A stretch of 64,000 nt of DNA, taken from assembly GCF_023101665.1 (NCBI RefSeq), contig NZ_CP082161.1:2356001-2420000 (forward strand), given 5' to 3'. The first letter of the stretch is position 1. Each line of letters opens with the position of its first letter. The position numbers were made by a program, and so were the translations under genes. Below, piece by piece: positions 54,666-63,856 of this stretch. Below the pieces are notes generated by a model. That model did not search any database. It worked only from the letters and a program-made list of their open reading frames with translations, and had not been told where the DNA came from. The DNA comes from Bradyrhizobium sp. 195. Lineage in GTDB: Bacteria; Pseudomonadota; Alphaproteobacteria; Rhizobiales; Xanthobacteraceae.

Positions 54666-55697
54666 ATGACCATCGTGCCCGTGAACCGTCGCGCGTTCAT
54701 CAAGTCATCGGCGGCGGTCACCGCCGGTCTCGTGCTCTCCCCCGCCATCATCGGCCGCGCCGAAGCCGCGACGTTGAAGCTGAAATGCTCGTCCTCGCTG
54801 CCGAACGATCCCAAATTCGCCAACGGCCGCGTCTACTACGACAATCTCGTCAAGAGCCTGAAGGCGAACGGGCTTGGTGAGCAGATCGAGGTCGCCTTCT
54901 TTCCCGATAACCAGCTCGGCCAGGAGATCGACGTCATCAACTCGGTGAAGCTCGGCGTCATCGACCTCATGGTGTCGGGCTCGTCGATCTCGGCGAATCT
55001 AGTGCCGCTGGTCGGCACCTTCGACCTCGGCTTCCTGTTCTCGAGCTTTCCGCAGCAGACCAAGGCCTTCGATGCCGGCGCCGCAAAGCCGATCGAAGAC
55101 GCTCTGCTCAAGGGCGGCAACATCCGTATCATCGCCTGGGCCTATAATTTCGGCTCGCGCAGCGTGCTGGCGAAGAAGCCGGTGAAGACGCCGGAGGATC
55201 TCGCCGGCCTCAAGATCAGGACGCTGCCGAACCCCGTCATCACCGAATGCCTGCGGCTGATGGGCGCCGCGGCGACGCCGCTGGCGTTCGGCGAGATCTA
55301 CACCGCGTTGCAGGCCGGCGTGCTTGACGGCCTCGAGCACGATCCGCCGACGATCCTGGCCAGCAAGTTCTTCGAAACGTCGAAGTTCTACGCGCTGACG
55401 CAGCATAATTTCTCGCCGCTCGCGATTTATTTCAGCGACGTGACCTACAATCGCATGGATCCGAAGCTGCGCGAGGGGTTTCTCGATGCCGCCAAGAAGG
55501 CCGCGGCCGACACGCGCTCCCATGGACTTGCGGTCGAGAAAGAGGCGCTGGCGGCTTTGACCGAGAAGGGCGTGACGGTGGCCGAATGCGACCGCGAGGC
55601 GTTCAGGAAGCGCGTGGCGCCGCAGACCGAGAACTTCATCAAGGCGCGGCCTGAATCGAAGGCCGTCATCGACATCATCCGCGCGACGCAAGCCTGA
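54666..55697 (+). CDS. TRAP transporter solute-binding protein (DctP), Tat signal
   Basis: 343 residues. The N-terminus 'VNRRAFIKSSAAV' has the twin Arg and FxK of a Tat signal, followed by 'LVLSPAIIGRAEA'. The DctP domain includes 'FPDNQLGQEIDVINSVKLGVIDLM', 'PLVGTFDLGFLFSS' and 'LAGLKIRTLPNPV' with the conserved substrate-binding Arg. It captures an organic acid in the periplasm for the fused membrane protein encoded 1 bp downstream. Substrate not determined; the adjacent 2-hydroxyacid dehydrogenase suggests a hydroxy or keto acid. Confidence 0.92.
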   Translation: MTIVPVNRRAFIKSSAAVTAGLVLSPAIIGRAEAATLKLKCSSSLPNDPKFANGRVYYDNLVKSLKANGLGEQIEVAFFPDNQLGQEIDVINSVKLGVIDLMVSGSSISANLVPLVGTFDLGFLFSSFPQQTKAFDAGAAKPIEDALLKGGNIRIIAWAYNFGSRSVLAKKPVKTPEDLAGLKIRTLPNPVITECLRLMGAAATPLAFGEIYTALQAGVLDGLEHDPPTILASKFFETSKFYALTQHNFSPLAIYFSDVTYNRMDPKLREGFLDAAKKAAADTRSHGLAVEKEALAALTEKGVTVAECDREAFRKRVAPQTENFIKARPESKAVIDIIRATQA

Positions 55698-55698
55698 G

Positions 55699-57573
55699 AT
55701 GACCAAATCTGAGCTGGCGATGACAGCCGCCGTGCCCGTCTCGGGCGGCCGCCACGGGAGCATCGCTCTGCTGCTGCGCGCCAGCGACGCGATCGCGGCC
55801 ATCCTGCTGGCCGCCGATCTCGTGGTGGTCTGCGCCTCCGTGCTGTTGCGCTTCTTCTTCAACGCGCCGGTCGAATGGTCCGATGACGTTGCGCGCGGGC
55901 TGATGGTCGGATCGGCCTTCTTCGGGGCGGCGAGTGCGCTCGCGCGCGGCGAGAATGTCGGCGTGTCCTTCTTCCGCGACCTGCTGCCGGTGCGGTTGCG
56001 TGCGCTGGTCGATGCCGCGAGCGCCCTGCTCGTCGTGCTGATCTCCGGCTATGTCGCCTACCATGCGATCAAGCTGGGTTCGCTCACGGCGGGCCAGACC
56101 ACCGGATCCGGCCTGCCGCTGGAGCTGACGTTCTATCCGATGGGCGTCGGCGCGCTCTTCATGACGGTGTTCGCGATCGATTATCTCTGCGCGCGGCCGC
56201 TCCCTGACATCGTCAGGGGCCTCGTCGCCATCGTCGTCGTGTCCGGCCTTTATCTCGCCTGGGATTATCTGTCGCCGTCCTCGGTGCCGTCGGCGGGCAC
56301 GTTGATGCTGATCGGCTTCTTCGCAACGCTGTTCGGCGGCTTGCCGATCGGCTTTGCGCTGGCGCTCGCCGCGCTGGTTTTCATCTGGGTCGAAGGCGCG
56401 CTGCCCGGCGTCATCTTCGCCCAGCAGATGGCGCGCGGCATCGACAATTTCGTGCTGCTCGCGATCCCCTTCTTCATCCTCGTCGGCTACCTCATGGAAG
56501 CCAACGGCATGTCGGTGCGGCTGATCGAGCTGTTGCAGCGCGCGGTCGGGCGCATGCGCGGCGGGCTGAACGTCGTGATGGTCGCTTCCATGGTGCTGTT
56601 CTCCGGCATCTCGGGCTCGAAGATGGCCGATGTCGCCGCGGTCGGCTCGGTGCTGATTCCGGCGGCGCGCCGCTCCAAGCAGAATCCGGGCGGCGCGGTG
56701 GCGCTGCTGGCGGCCTCCGCGGTGATGGCGGAGACCATCCCGCCCTGCATCAACCTGATCATCCTCGGGTTTGTGGCCAATCTGTCGATCGGCGGCCTGT
56801 TCGTCGCAGGCCTGCTGCCGTCGGCGCTGATGGCGGCCGTCCTGATCGCGGTGTCTATCATCTTCGGCAAGCGGCCGGCGCAGGTCGAGGAGGTCGAGCC
56901 GCAGATGCCGGTGTCGGGCCTGTGGAGCGGCGCGATCGCCTCGTTCGGCCTGATCTTCATGATCTTCTTCGGCTTCAAGAGTGGCTTTGCCACCGCGACC
57001 GAAATCTCCGCCTTCGCAGTGGCCTATGCGCTCGTCGTCGGCAGCGTGGTGTTTCGCGAGCTCAGCTTCAAGTCGGCGGCGCACAGTTTCGTGCAGGCCG
57101 CGACGCGCGCAGGTCTCGTGCTGTTCATCGTCGCCGCCGCGCAGTCGCTGGCGTTCACGCTGACCTTGCAGCAGGTGCCGCATGCGGTCGGCGATTTCAT
57201 GCTCGGATTGTCAAAGACCTCAGGCGTCTGGCTGTTCATTCTCTTGGCGATCGCCGTGCTGATCGTGATGGGCTCGGTGCTGGAAGGCGCGGCCGCGCTG
57301 ATCATCTTCGGGCCGCTGCTGTTGCCGGTCGCGGTGCAGCTCGGCGTCGATCCCTTGCATTTCGGCGTCGTCCTGGTCATCGCCATGGGCATCGGCCTGT
57401 TCGCGCCGCCGCTCGGGCTCGGGCTCTACGGCGCCTGCCTGATCGGCAACGTGCCGATCGAGCAGACGGTGAAGCCGATCATGGGCTATCTCGGCCTGTT
57501 GTTCCTCTGCCTGCTCGTCATCGCCTTCGTGCCGTGGCTGAGCACCGCGCTGCCGCGGGCATTCGGCTACTGA
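55699..57573 (+). CDS. TRAP transporter fused DctQ-DctM membrane subunits
   Basis: 624 residues. The first 170 or so form the four-segment DctQ domain ('FFNAPVEWSDDVARGLMVGSAFFGAA'-type sequence with the Glu-Trp-Ser-Asp of the small subunit). After a linker of about 20 residues comes the DctM domain (from about 195) with 'GGLPIGFALALAALVF', 'LAIPFFILVGYLMEANGM' and 'GSKMADVAAVGSVLIPA'. The two normally separate subunits are one protein, as in part of the family. It starts 1 bp after dctP ends, so it is in the same operon. Confidence 0.92.
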   Translation: MTKSELAMTAAVPVSGGRHGSIALLLRASDAIAAILLAADLVVVCASVLLRFFFNAPVEWSDDVARGLMVGSAFFGAASALARGENVGVSFFRDLLPVRLRALVDAASALLVVLISGYVAYHAIKLGSLTAGQTTGSGLPLELTFYPMGVGALFMTVFAIDYLCARPLPDIVRGLVAIVVVSGLYLAWDYLSPSSVPSAGTLMLIGFFATLFGGLPIGFALALAALVFIWVEGALPGVIFAQQMARGIDNFVLLAIPFFILVGYLMEANGMSVRLIELLQRAVGRMRGGLNVVMVASMVLFSGISGSKMADVAAVGSVLIPAARRSKQNPGGAVALLAASAVMAETIPPCINLIILGFVANLSIGGLFVAGLLPSALMAAVLIAVSIIFGKRPAQVEEVEPQMPVSGLWSGAIASFGLIFMIFFGFKSGFATATEISAFAVAYALVVGSVVFRELSFKSAAHSFVQAATRAGLVLFIVAAAQSLAFTLTLQQVPHAVGDFMLGLSKTSGVWLFILLAIAVLIVMGSVLEGAAALIIFGPLLLPVAVQLGVDPLHFGVVLVIAMGIGLFAPPLGLGLYGACLIGNVPIEQTVKPIMGYLGLLFLCLLVIAFVPWLSTALPRAFGY

Positions 57574-57585
57574 AGGAGTTTTGCC

Positions 57586-58563
57586 GTGAAGGTTCTGTTG
57601 GCTCACACGCCGGAGATGCGGCGGAACTATTACGGCGATCGCAGCCTGAACGGCCTTCGCGCGGCCGCGGAGGTGATCCTGCACGAGGGCGGCGCGCCCC
57701 TTGACGCCGCCGGCCTCGTGCGCGCGGCGAAAGACGTCGACATCATCGTCGCCGACCGCATGACGGAAGGACGCGGCGAGATCTTTGCGCAGCTGCCGCA
57801 TCTGCGGGCCTTCGTCCGCTGCGCTGTCGATATCCGTAACGTCAACGTCGAGGCGGCTTCAGCGGCCGGCGTGCTCGTGACCCGCGCCGGGCCCGGCTTC
57901 GTTCAGGCCGTCGCCGAGCTCGCACTCGGCTTCATGGTCAATCTCTCCCGCGGCGTCTCGCGGTCCACCGCCGACTACCAGGCCGGCCGCAAGGCGGAGG
58001 CGCGGATGGGCCGCCAGCTCGCCGGCAGCCAGATTGGCATCATCGGCTATGGCAGCATCGGCCGCTATCTCGCCGAGGTCGCAAAAGTGCTGCGTATGGA
58101 GGTGCTGGTCTCAGATCCTTTCGCCGTCGTCAGCGATGCCGCGATCCGGCAGGTCGGTCTCGACGAGCTGCTCGCCGCATCGGACTATGTCGTCTGCCTT
58201 GCGATCGCCAACGAGCAGACCGAGAACCTGATCGGCGAGGCTGCGCTGGCACGGATGCAGAAGCATGGCGTGTTCATCAATCTCTCGCGCGGCAATCTTG
58301 TCGACGAAGCGGCGCTTGCGAAGGCGCTGCGCGAAAACCGCATCGCCGGCGCCGCGATGGACGTCGGCCGCGCGCCCGACCAGATGCCGACGCCGGAGCT
58401 GGCGAAGCTGCCCAACGTCATCGCGACTCCGCATGTCGGAGGCCTGACGCCGCAGGCGATCGAATATCAGTCGCTGGAAACCGTGCGGCAGGTCGAGGCG
58501 ATCGTCAAAGGCGAGGTCCCGCCGGGAGCCGTCAACGCCGAGCGCTGGACGCGGCGGCCCTAA
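57586..58563 (+). CDS. D-isomer-specific 2-hydroxyacid dehydrogenase
   Basis: 325 residues from GTG 57586 with AGGAG seven bases upstream. NAD-binding loop 'GIIGYGSIGRYLAEV' (about 150-164), catalytic-region 'INLSRGNLVDEAAL' (Arg region) and 'ATPHVGGLTPQAIEY' (His). It matches the PGDH/glycerate dehydrogenase group. It lies 12 bp after the TRAP gene, so it probably acts on the imported acid. Its 3' end overlaps the convergent solute-binding-protein gene by 4 bp (58560-58563). Confidence 0.9.
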   Translation: MKVLLAHTPEMRRNYYGDRSLNGLRAAAEVILHEGGAPLDAAGLVRAAKDVDIIVADRMTEGRGEIFAQLPHLRAFVRCAVDIRNVNVEAASAAGVLVTRAGPGFVQAVAELALGFMVNLSRGVSRSTADYQAGRKAEARMGRQLAGSQIGIIGYGSIGRYLAEVAKVLRMEVLVSDPFAVVSDAAIRQVGLDELLAASDYVVCLAIANEQTENLIGEAALARMQKHGVFINLSRGNLVDEAALAKALRENRIAGAAMDVGRAPDQMPTPELAKLPNVIATPHVGGLTPQAIEYQSLETVRQVEAIVKGEVPPGAVNAERWTRRP

Positions 58564-59726
58564 AGCCGATCCACCGCCCTGAACGTCCCGTCCTTCTGGA
58601 TCACGGTCAAAAACACCTTCGGTGGCGTGTCGAGCATGCGTAGGCCGACGCTGACGATGCTGCCGCTGATGTCGAAGCGGCCGACATCGTTGATGGCGCG
58701 GAGAAGGCTTGCGCGCGTTGGTTTCGGCCCGGCCTTTTCCAGCGCCGCGGCCGCGAGGCGGCCGGAGAGATAGCCTTCCAGCGACACGAAGTCCGGTGTC
58801 AGCGTCGGATCGAACGCCTTCTGGGCCGCCTGGTAGTCGGCGACGAGCTTGAGCGAGCGATCCCACGGAAACGGCACGACCTGCGAGACGATGACGCCTT
58901 CGCCGTCGGGGCCGAGCTCCCTGGCGAGCGCATTGGCGCCGACGAAGGAGATGTTGACGAAAGTCGGATAGAAGCCGCGGCGATGCGCGAGCTTGATGAA
59001 CTCCGCGCAGGGACCATAGGTCCCGACCATGACGATGGCCTCGGGTTCGGCGCGCTTGATCATTCGCCAGGCAGCCGTGACCGCGCGGGTGTTGCGCTCG
59101 AAGGTGCCTTCGGCGGCCAGCTCCAGGCCGCGCCTGGCGAGCGCGCGCTTCACGCCGGTCAGACCGTCGCGGCCGAAGGAATCGTCCTGGTAGAAGATGC
59201 CGATGCGGGTGAAGTGGCGATCCTCGGTGAGGTGCTTGATCCACGCTTCGGCCTCCGCACCATAGCTCGCGCGGATGTTGACGACGTTTGCAAGTTCGAG
59301 GTCGCGCAGGAATTCAGCGCCGCTCAACGGGCCGATGAAGGGAACGTTCCTGGCGCTGGTGATCGGAATTGTCGCCATCGCGGTCGGCGTGCCGACCGCG
59401 CCGATCAGCGCGAACACCTTGTCGTCCTCGATCAGGTGCAGCGTCTGGGCCACCGAACGATCGGGGTCGTAGCCGTCATCGCGGCTGATGAGCTGGAGCT
59501 TGCGGCCGTAAACGCCGCCCTTGGCGTTGATCTCGGTGAACGCTGCGATGATGCCTTGCCGTAGGCGCTGTCCGAGCGCGGAGGAGGGGCCTTCCAGCGC
59601 GGCGGCCTGGCCGAACAGGATCGCATCCTCGCTGACCCCGGCTTCATCGGCTTTCGCCGGAAGCATGGTCGCGGCCAGGAGCACGATGGTCAGGACGACG
59701 GATGTCGCCGATCGAAATCGATACAT
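58560..59726 (-). CDS. ABC solute-binding protein, branched-chain amino acid type
   Basis: 388 residues from ATG 59726. A signal peptide ends 'MLPAKAD'. The PBP type I fold opens 'DAILFGQAAALEGPSSALGQR', and continues with 'GKLQLISRDDGYDP'-like 'GRKLQLISRDDGYDP' and 'FYQDDSFGRDGLTGVKRAL'. Related to LivK-like and ABC-receptor proteins found singly in bradyrhizobia. No transporter genes are adjacent. The start at 59768 adds a Pro-rich stretch without signal character and is rejected. Confidence 0.87.
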   Translation of the reverse strand: MYRFRSATSVVLTIVLLAATMLPAKADEAGVSEDAILFGQAAALEGPSSALGQRLRQGIIAAFTEINAKGGVYGRKLQLISRDDGYDPDRSVAQTLHLIEDDKVFALIGAVGTPTAMATIPITSARNVPFIGPLSGAEFLRDLELANVVNIRASYGAEAEAWIKHLTEDRHFTRIGIFYQDDSFGRDGLTGVKRALARRGLELAAEGTFERNTRAVTAAWRMIKRAEPEAIVMVGTYGPCAEFIKLAHRRGFYPTFVNISFVGANALARELGPDGEGVIVSQVVPFPWDRSLKLVADYQAAQKAFDPTLTPDFVSLEGYLSGRLAAAALEKAGPKPTRASLLRAINDVGRFDISGSIVSVGLRMLDTPPKVFLTVIQKDGTFRAVDRL

Positions 59727-59996
59727 CGGGGGAGGTCTTGCCGGAGGGATGGAAGAAGACCTCTGCAAGATATCTCCCGCAGCCTGAATAGCTCGCTAAC
59801 CGGCGGCGTATCGGCCGCCCGTAGTACTCCGGGCAAAACCGGCAAGTTGTTTCCACAATGCCGGGTCATTCACGGACTTCGTTAACTAATTCACGCGTTG
59901 CATAACGGATCCGGTTCCGAAATTGTGCAGTTCTTAACCGCGGTCTTGTTCCGATAGCAGCGCCGGTGCTTCAACCAGAGGTTCGGCTCGTCGCAG

Positions 59997-62447
59997 ATGG
60001 GGGACGGCGGCTTCAGGATGGGCGATCGCGACCAGAACGATCAGGATCGGAGGCGCATGACCGGATGGTGGCGTGCCGCGCCGCTGCTCGGACTCTATCG
60101 CCCTGCGCTCGTCGCGGCCGGCGTCGGTCTTCTGTTCTCGCTCGTGGGCGCGGCCGCCGTGGCGCGGTGGGAAGATCGCGTCAACAGGATCGAGTTCGAG
60201 AACGCGGCCGAAACCGAAGCGATCGTCATGCAGAACGGCATGGGCGAATACATCTCCAGACTCATCGCGCTGCGCACGCTGTTCGAATCGACCAACGACG
60301 AAGTCACCCGTAGTGAATTCGAGACCTTCAGCGCCCGCCTGTTCGAGCGCCATCCGGGCATGCTGCGCATCGCCTGGCTGCCGCGTGTCAACCGCAAGGA
60401 GCGCTCCGAATACGAGGCCGCGGCGATCACGGACGGCGTTTCAGGCTATCGCATCAAGTCGCTCCAGGGCGAGAGCTTCGCGACTGCGCCGCAGAGCGAT
60501 GAATATTTTCCGGTGTTCTACTCGACGCAGCCGAAGACCTCGGCGGTCTATGGCATGGATTACGCCACCGTTCCGGAGCGCCGCGCGTTTCTGGAGCGTG
60601 CACGCGACAACGACAAGGTCGCAGCCATTCGCACGCGGCTGTTCGAGCCGAGGGAAGGGGGCCGGTTGCCCGATGTCCTTGTTGCCGTTCCCGTCTACGC
60701 CAAGGGAACGTCGCGCGAGACGGACGCGGACCGGCGCCGCAATCTCGCGGGCTTCGTGGTCGGCGTCTTCGACCTGCCGCTGCTGATCCAGACCATTCGC
60801 GTGACCACCGGAGCGAGCCCCGCGGTCAGCATGAACGTCTATCCGCCCTTCACCGCGCAGATCGTCAGCCTGGAGCAGATGCTGCCGGACTATTCGTCGG
60901 CGGCCACGGCGCCGCAGTCGATGCGGGACGTCGCGCGGGCGCTGCACTGGTCGGGAAGTCTCAAGATCGGCGATACCGATTGGCAGGTGCGGGCGGTGCC
61001 AACTGCCGGCGGCCCCCTGGAGACGACTTATGATCGCGCGGGCGCGGTGCTGATCGTCGGCATGCTGCTGACGCTGTCGCTGTCGACCTATCTCATGCTC
61101 GCGAGCCGCAATTCGCGGCGGCTGTCGCTGGCTAACCGGCGGGTGCTCGAGCTCGCCCAGACCGACATCCTGACCGGCCTGCCGAACCGCGCCTTCTTCC
61201 TCGCCCGGCTCGACGAGCTCAATGGCCGGCTGGAGGACGGCGGGTCGACCTTCTCGATCCTGATGCTCGACCTCGACCGCTTCAAGAACGTCAACGACTC
61301 CCTCGGTCACGGCGCCGGCGATGCGCTGCTGCGCCAGGTGGCGCAGCGGCTGAAATCGGCGGTGGGCGCCAGCGACGTGCTGGCACGGCTCGGCGGCGAC
61401 GAATTCGCCATCATCCAGGAGCGGTGCCAGGACCAGCGCGCCTGCTCGACCGAGCTGGCGGCGCGGATCGCCAAGCTCTTGACCGAACCGTTCCTCCTGC
61501 CCGGTCACCGCGTCGAGATCGGCACCAGCATCGGCATCGCCGTCGCGCCGGATCACGGCCGCGACCAGGAGCAGCTCCTGAAGAAGGCGGACCTTGCGCT
61601 CTATCGTTCGAAATCGGCGGGCCGCAACTGCTTCACCATCTACGACGAGGCGATGTCGGCCGAGCTGGAGGCCCGCAACACGCTGGAAGGCGATCTGCGC
61701 GACGCCATCGCGCGCTGCCAGCTGGAGGTGCATTACCAGCCGTTCGTCGACGCCCTCAGCGGCGAGCGGCGCGGCTTTGAGGCGCTGGTGCGCTGGCGGC
61801 ATCCGACACGCGGCCTGATTCCGCCGGACCAGTTCATTTCGCTTGCGGAGGAGACCGGGCTGATCGTGCCGCTCGGGGAGTTCGTGCTGCGGCGCGCCTG
61901 CGCGGACGCGGCCGGCTGGCCCGCCGGCCTCGCGGTCGCCGTCAACCTGTCGCCGATCCAGTTCAAGGAAGCCGAGCTATTCGAAATGATTTGTGCGGCG
62001 CTCGCCGATTCCGGTCTGCCGCCCCAGCGGCTGGAGATCGAGATCACGGAATCCGTGCTGCTGGAGCGCGGCAGCGAGAACCACGCCTTCATGCAGCGGT
62101 TGAAGCAGCTCGGCATCGAGCTGGCGCTTGACGATTTCGGCACCGGCTATTCCTCGCTCAGCTATTTGACGGCGTTCCCGTTCGACAAGATCAAGATCGA
62201 CAAGTCGTTCATCCGCAACCTCACACATCAGCCTCGCAGCTCTGCCATCATCTCCGCGATCGTGACGCTGGCGCGGGGGCTGGACATGTCGGTCACCGCG
62301 GAGGGCGTCGAAACCCGCGAGGAGTTCGACCGGCTGAAGGCGCTCGGCGTCAATTTCGCGCAAGGTTATCTGTTCGGCCGTCCGCAGCCGATCGAGCGGA
62401 TCCTGTTCGATGCGCCCGTCAAATCGTCACGCCGCGACGCCGCCTGA
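59997..62447 (+). CDS. CHASE-GGDEF-EAL cyclic-di-GMP protein
   Basis: 816 residues (ATG 60018 is a plausible later start). A first membrane segment (about 36-56), an extracytoplasmic CHASE-like sensor domain (about 80-260, 'LRIAWLPRVNRKERSEYE'), a second membrane segment (about 350-371), then GGDEF ('RLGGDEFAII', about 464-472) and EAL ('GFEALVRWRHP', about 591). The EAL catalytic set looks whole: 'ENHAFMQRLKQLGIELALDDFGTGYSS' in part, 'KIDKSFI' and 'EGVET'. Both the cyclase and phosphodiesterase motifs are intact, so net activity cannot be predicted. It presumably tunes surface attachment or motility. Confidence 0.93.
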   Translation: MGDGGFRMGDRDQNDQDRRRMTGWWRAAPLLGLYRPALVAAGVGLLFSLVGAAAVARWEDRVNRIEFENAAETEAIVMQNGMGEYISRLIALRTLFESTNDEVTRSEFETFSARLFERHPGMLRIAWLPRVNRKERSEYEAAAITDGVSGYRIKSLQGESFATAPQSDEYFPVFYSTQPKTSAVYGMDYATVPERRAFLERARDNDKVAAIRTRLFEPREGGRLPDVLVAVPVYAKGTSRETDADRRRNLAGFVVGVFDLPLLIQTIRVTTGASPAVSMNVYPPFTAQIVSLEQMLPDYSSAATAPQSMRDVARALHWSGSLKIGDTDWQVRAVPTAGGPLETTYDRAGAVLIVGMLLTLSLSTYLMLASRNSRRLSLANRRVLELAQTDILTGLPNRAFFLARLDELNGRLEDGGSTFSILMLDLDRFKNVNDSLGHGAGDALLRQVAQRLKSAVGASDVLARLGGDEFAIIQERCQDQRACSTELAARIAKLLTEPFLLPGHRVEIGTSIGIAVAPDHGRDQEQLLKKADLALYRSKSAGRNCFTIYDEAMSAELEARNTLEGDLRDAIARCQLEVHYQPFVDALSGERRGFEALVRWRHPTRGLIPPDQFISLAEETGLIVPLGEFVLRRACADAAGWPAGLAVAVNLSPIQFKEAELFEMICAALADSGLPPQRLEIEITESVLLERGSENHAFMQRLKQLGIELALDDFGTGYSSLSYLTAFPFDKIKIDKSFIRNLTHQPRSSAIISAIVTLARGLDMSVTAEGVETREEFDRLKALGVNFAQGYLFGRPQPIERILFDAPVKSSRRDAA

Positions 62448-62492
62448 GGGCGGGCTGAAGCATCGCGCTCAAGTGGCATGCGCGAAAAGCCC

Positions 62493-62530
62493 TTGACCCG
62501 GACACCCTCAGATGGTCGGAAAGACCGTCT
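62493..62530 (+). promoter_or_regulatory. Candidate promoter/operator before the MFS gene
   Basis: TTGACC at 62493-62498 could be a -35 box. An inverted repeat AGATGGTC / GACCGTCT (62510-62517 and 62523-62530, one mismatch, 5-base spacer) lies where the -10 would be. No TATAAT-like box is seen. Confidence 0.35.
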
Positions 62531-62551
62531 AGGGATGAAATAAGCAAAAAC

Positions 62552-63853
62552 ATGCGGCTTCCGTTCTTCTACGGCTGGGTCGTGGTCGTCGTGACCTTCG
62601 TCACCATGGCCATCGGCGTCAACGCGCGTACCGCCTTTTCACTGTTCTTTCCTCCCATCATCTCCGAATTCGGCTGGGAGCGTGGCGTCACCGCCGGCGC
62701 CTTCTCCTTCGGCTTCGTGGTGTCGGGTGTGGTCAGTCCGCTGATCGGCCGCCTGATGGACCGCGCCGGGCCGCGCGCTGTGATGGAGCTCGGTGTCGTG
62801 CTGATGGGCGGCGGGTTGCTGCTTGCGCCGCTCACCAGCACGCCCTGGCATCTCTATGTCACCATCGGCGTCATGGTCGGCGCCGGCTCGGTGTGTCTTG
62901 GCTATTCCGGCCAGTCGCTGTTCCTGCCGAACTGGTTCATTCGCAAGCGCGGCTTCGCCATCGGCATCGCCTTTGCGGGCGTCGGCATCGGCTCGGTGAC
63001 GCTGCTGCCCTGGGTGCAGCACATGATCGAACAGACCGGCTGGCGCACGGCCTGCACCGCGATGGGACTGCTCGTCCTGATCGTGCTGGCGCCGATCAAT
63101 TTGTTGCTGCACAAGCGCCCGCAGGACGTCGGCCTCGAACCCGATGGCGATGCCGCCCCGACTGTTGGCGGCGCCCAACCGATCTCCAACATTGTCGATC
63201 CCGTTTGGGTCAATATCGACTGGACTCTGAAGCGCGCCGTCGCAACCGCGCGGTTCTGGTGGATCGCACTCGGCTATTTCTGCGGTCTGTACATCTGGTA
63301 TGCGGTGCAGGTGCACCAGACCAAATTCCTGCTCGACATCGGCTTCAGCTCCGGCGTCGCGGTGTGGGCGCTCGGCATCGTCAGCCTGCTCGGCATTCCC
63401 GGCCAGATCCTGCTCGGCCACGTCTCCGACCGGATCGGGCGGGAATGGGTGTGGGCGATCAGCTGCGCGGGCTTTGCGATCTGCTTTGCGGCGCTGATGG
63501 CACTGAAGTTCCAGCCGTCGCTGTGGCTTGTCTATGTGATGGTGTTCGCGCAAGGCGCGCTCGGCTATGGCCTCACCTCGATCATGGGCGCGGTGGTGTT
63601 CGAGATTTTCCAGGGCAGGCACCAGGGCAGCATTTTCGGAACGATCATGCTGGCGGCGCTGGCGGGCGGTGCCGCTGGTCCCTGGATGACCGGCTTCCTC
63701 TACGATCGCGCCGGCGACTATACGCTCGCCTTTGGTATCGCGATGGTCGTGAGCGGATTGTCGGCGCTCTCGATCTGGCAGGCTGCGCCGCGCAAGGTGC
63801 GGGCTGTGGCCGGCCGGCTGCACGAGCTCCAGGCGGGTACCAGCGCCGGATAA
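62552..63853 (+). CDS. MFS transporter, oxalate/formate- or monocarboxylate-like
   Basis: 433 residues with twelve hydrophobic segments. It opens 'FYGWVVVVVTFVTMAIGVNARTAF', has a loop 2-3 motif 'PLIGRLMDRAGPRAVMELG' and second-half 'GHVSDRIGREWVW', as in the MCT/OFA group of the major facilitator superfamily. The substrate is probably an organic anion; it cannot be named. It stands alone, with a palindromic candidate operator upstream. Confidence 0.85.
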   Translation: MRLPFFYGWVVVVVTFVTMAIGVNARTAFSLFFPPIISEFGWERGVTAGAFSFGFVVSGVVSPLIGRLMDRAGPRAVMELGVVLMGGGLLLAPLTSTPWHLYVTIGVMVGAGSVCLGYSGQSLFLPNWFIRKRGFAIGIAFAGVGIGSVTLLPWVQHMIEQTGWRTACTAMGLLVLIVLAPINLLLHKRPQDVGLEPDGDAAPTVGGAQPISNIVDPVWVNIDWTLKRAVATARFWWIALGYFCGLYIWYAVQVHQTKFLLDIGFSSGVAVWALGIVSLLGIPGQILLGHVSDRIGREWVWAISCAGFAICFAALMALKFQPSLWLVYVMVFAQGALGYGLTSIMGAVVFEIFQGRHQGSIFGTIMLAALAGGAAGPWMTGFLYDRAGDYTLAFGIAMVVSGLSALSIWQAAPRKVRAVAGRLHELQAGTSAG

Positions 63854-63856
63854 GCC

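Noticed and set aside
55675..57183. 502-codon minus-strand frame opposite the TRAP genes
   Set aside because: Composition extremely rich in Asp, His, Arg and Gln, as expected from reading GC-rich membrane-protein DNA backwards.
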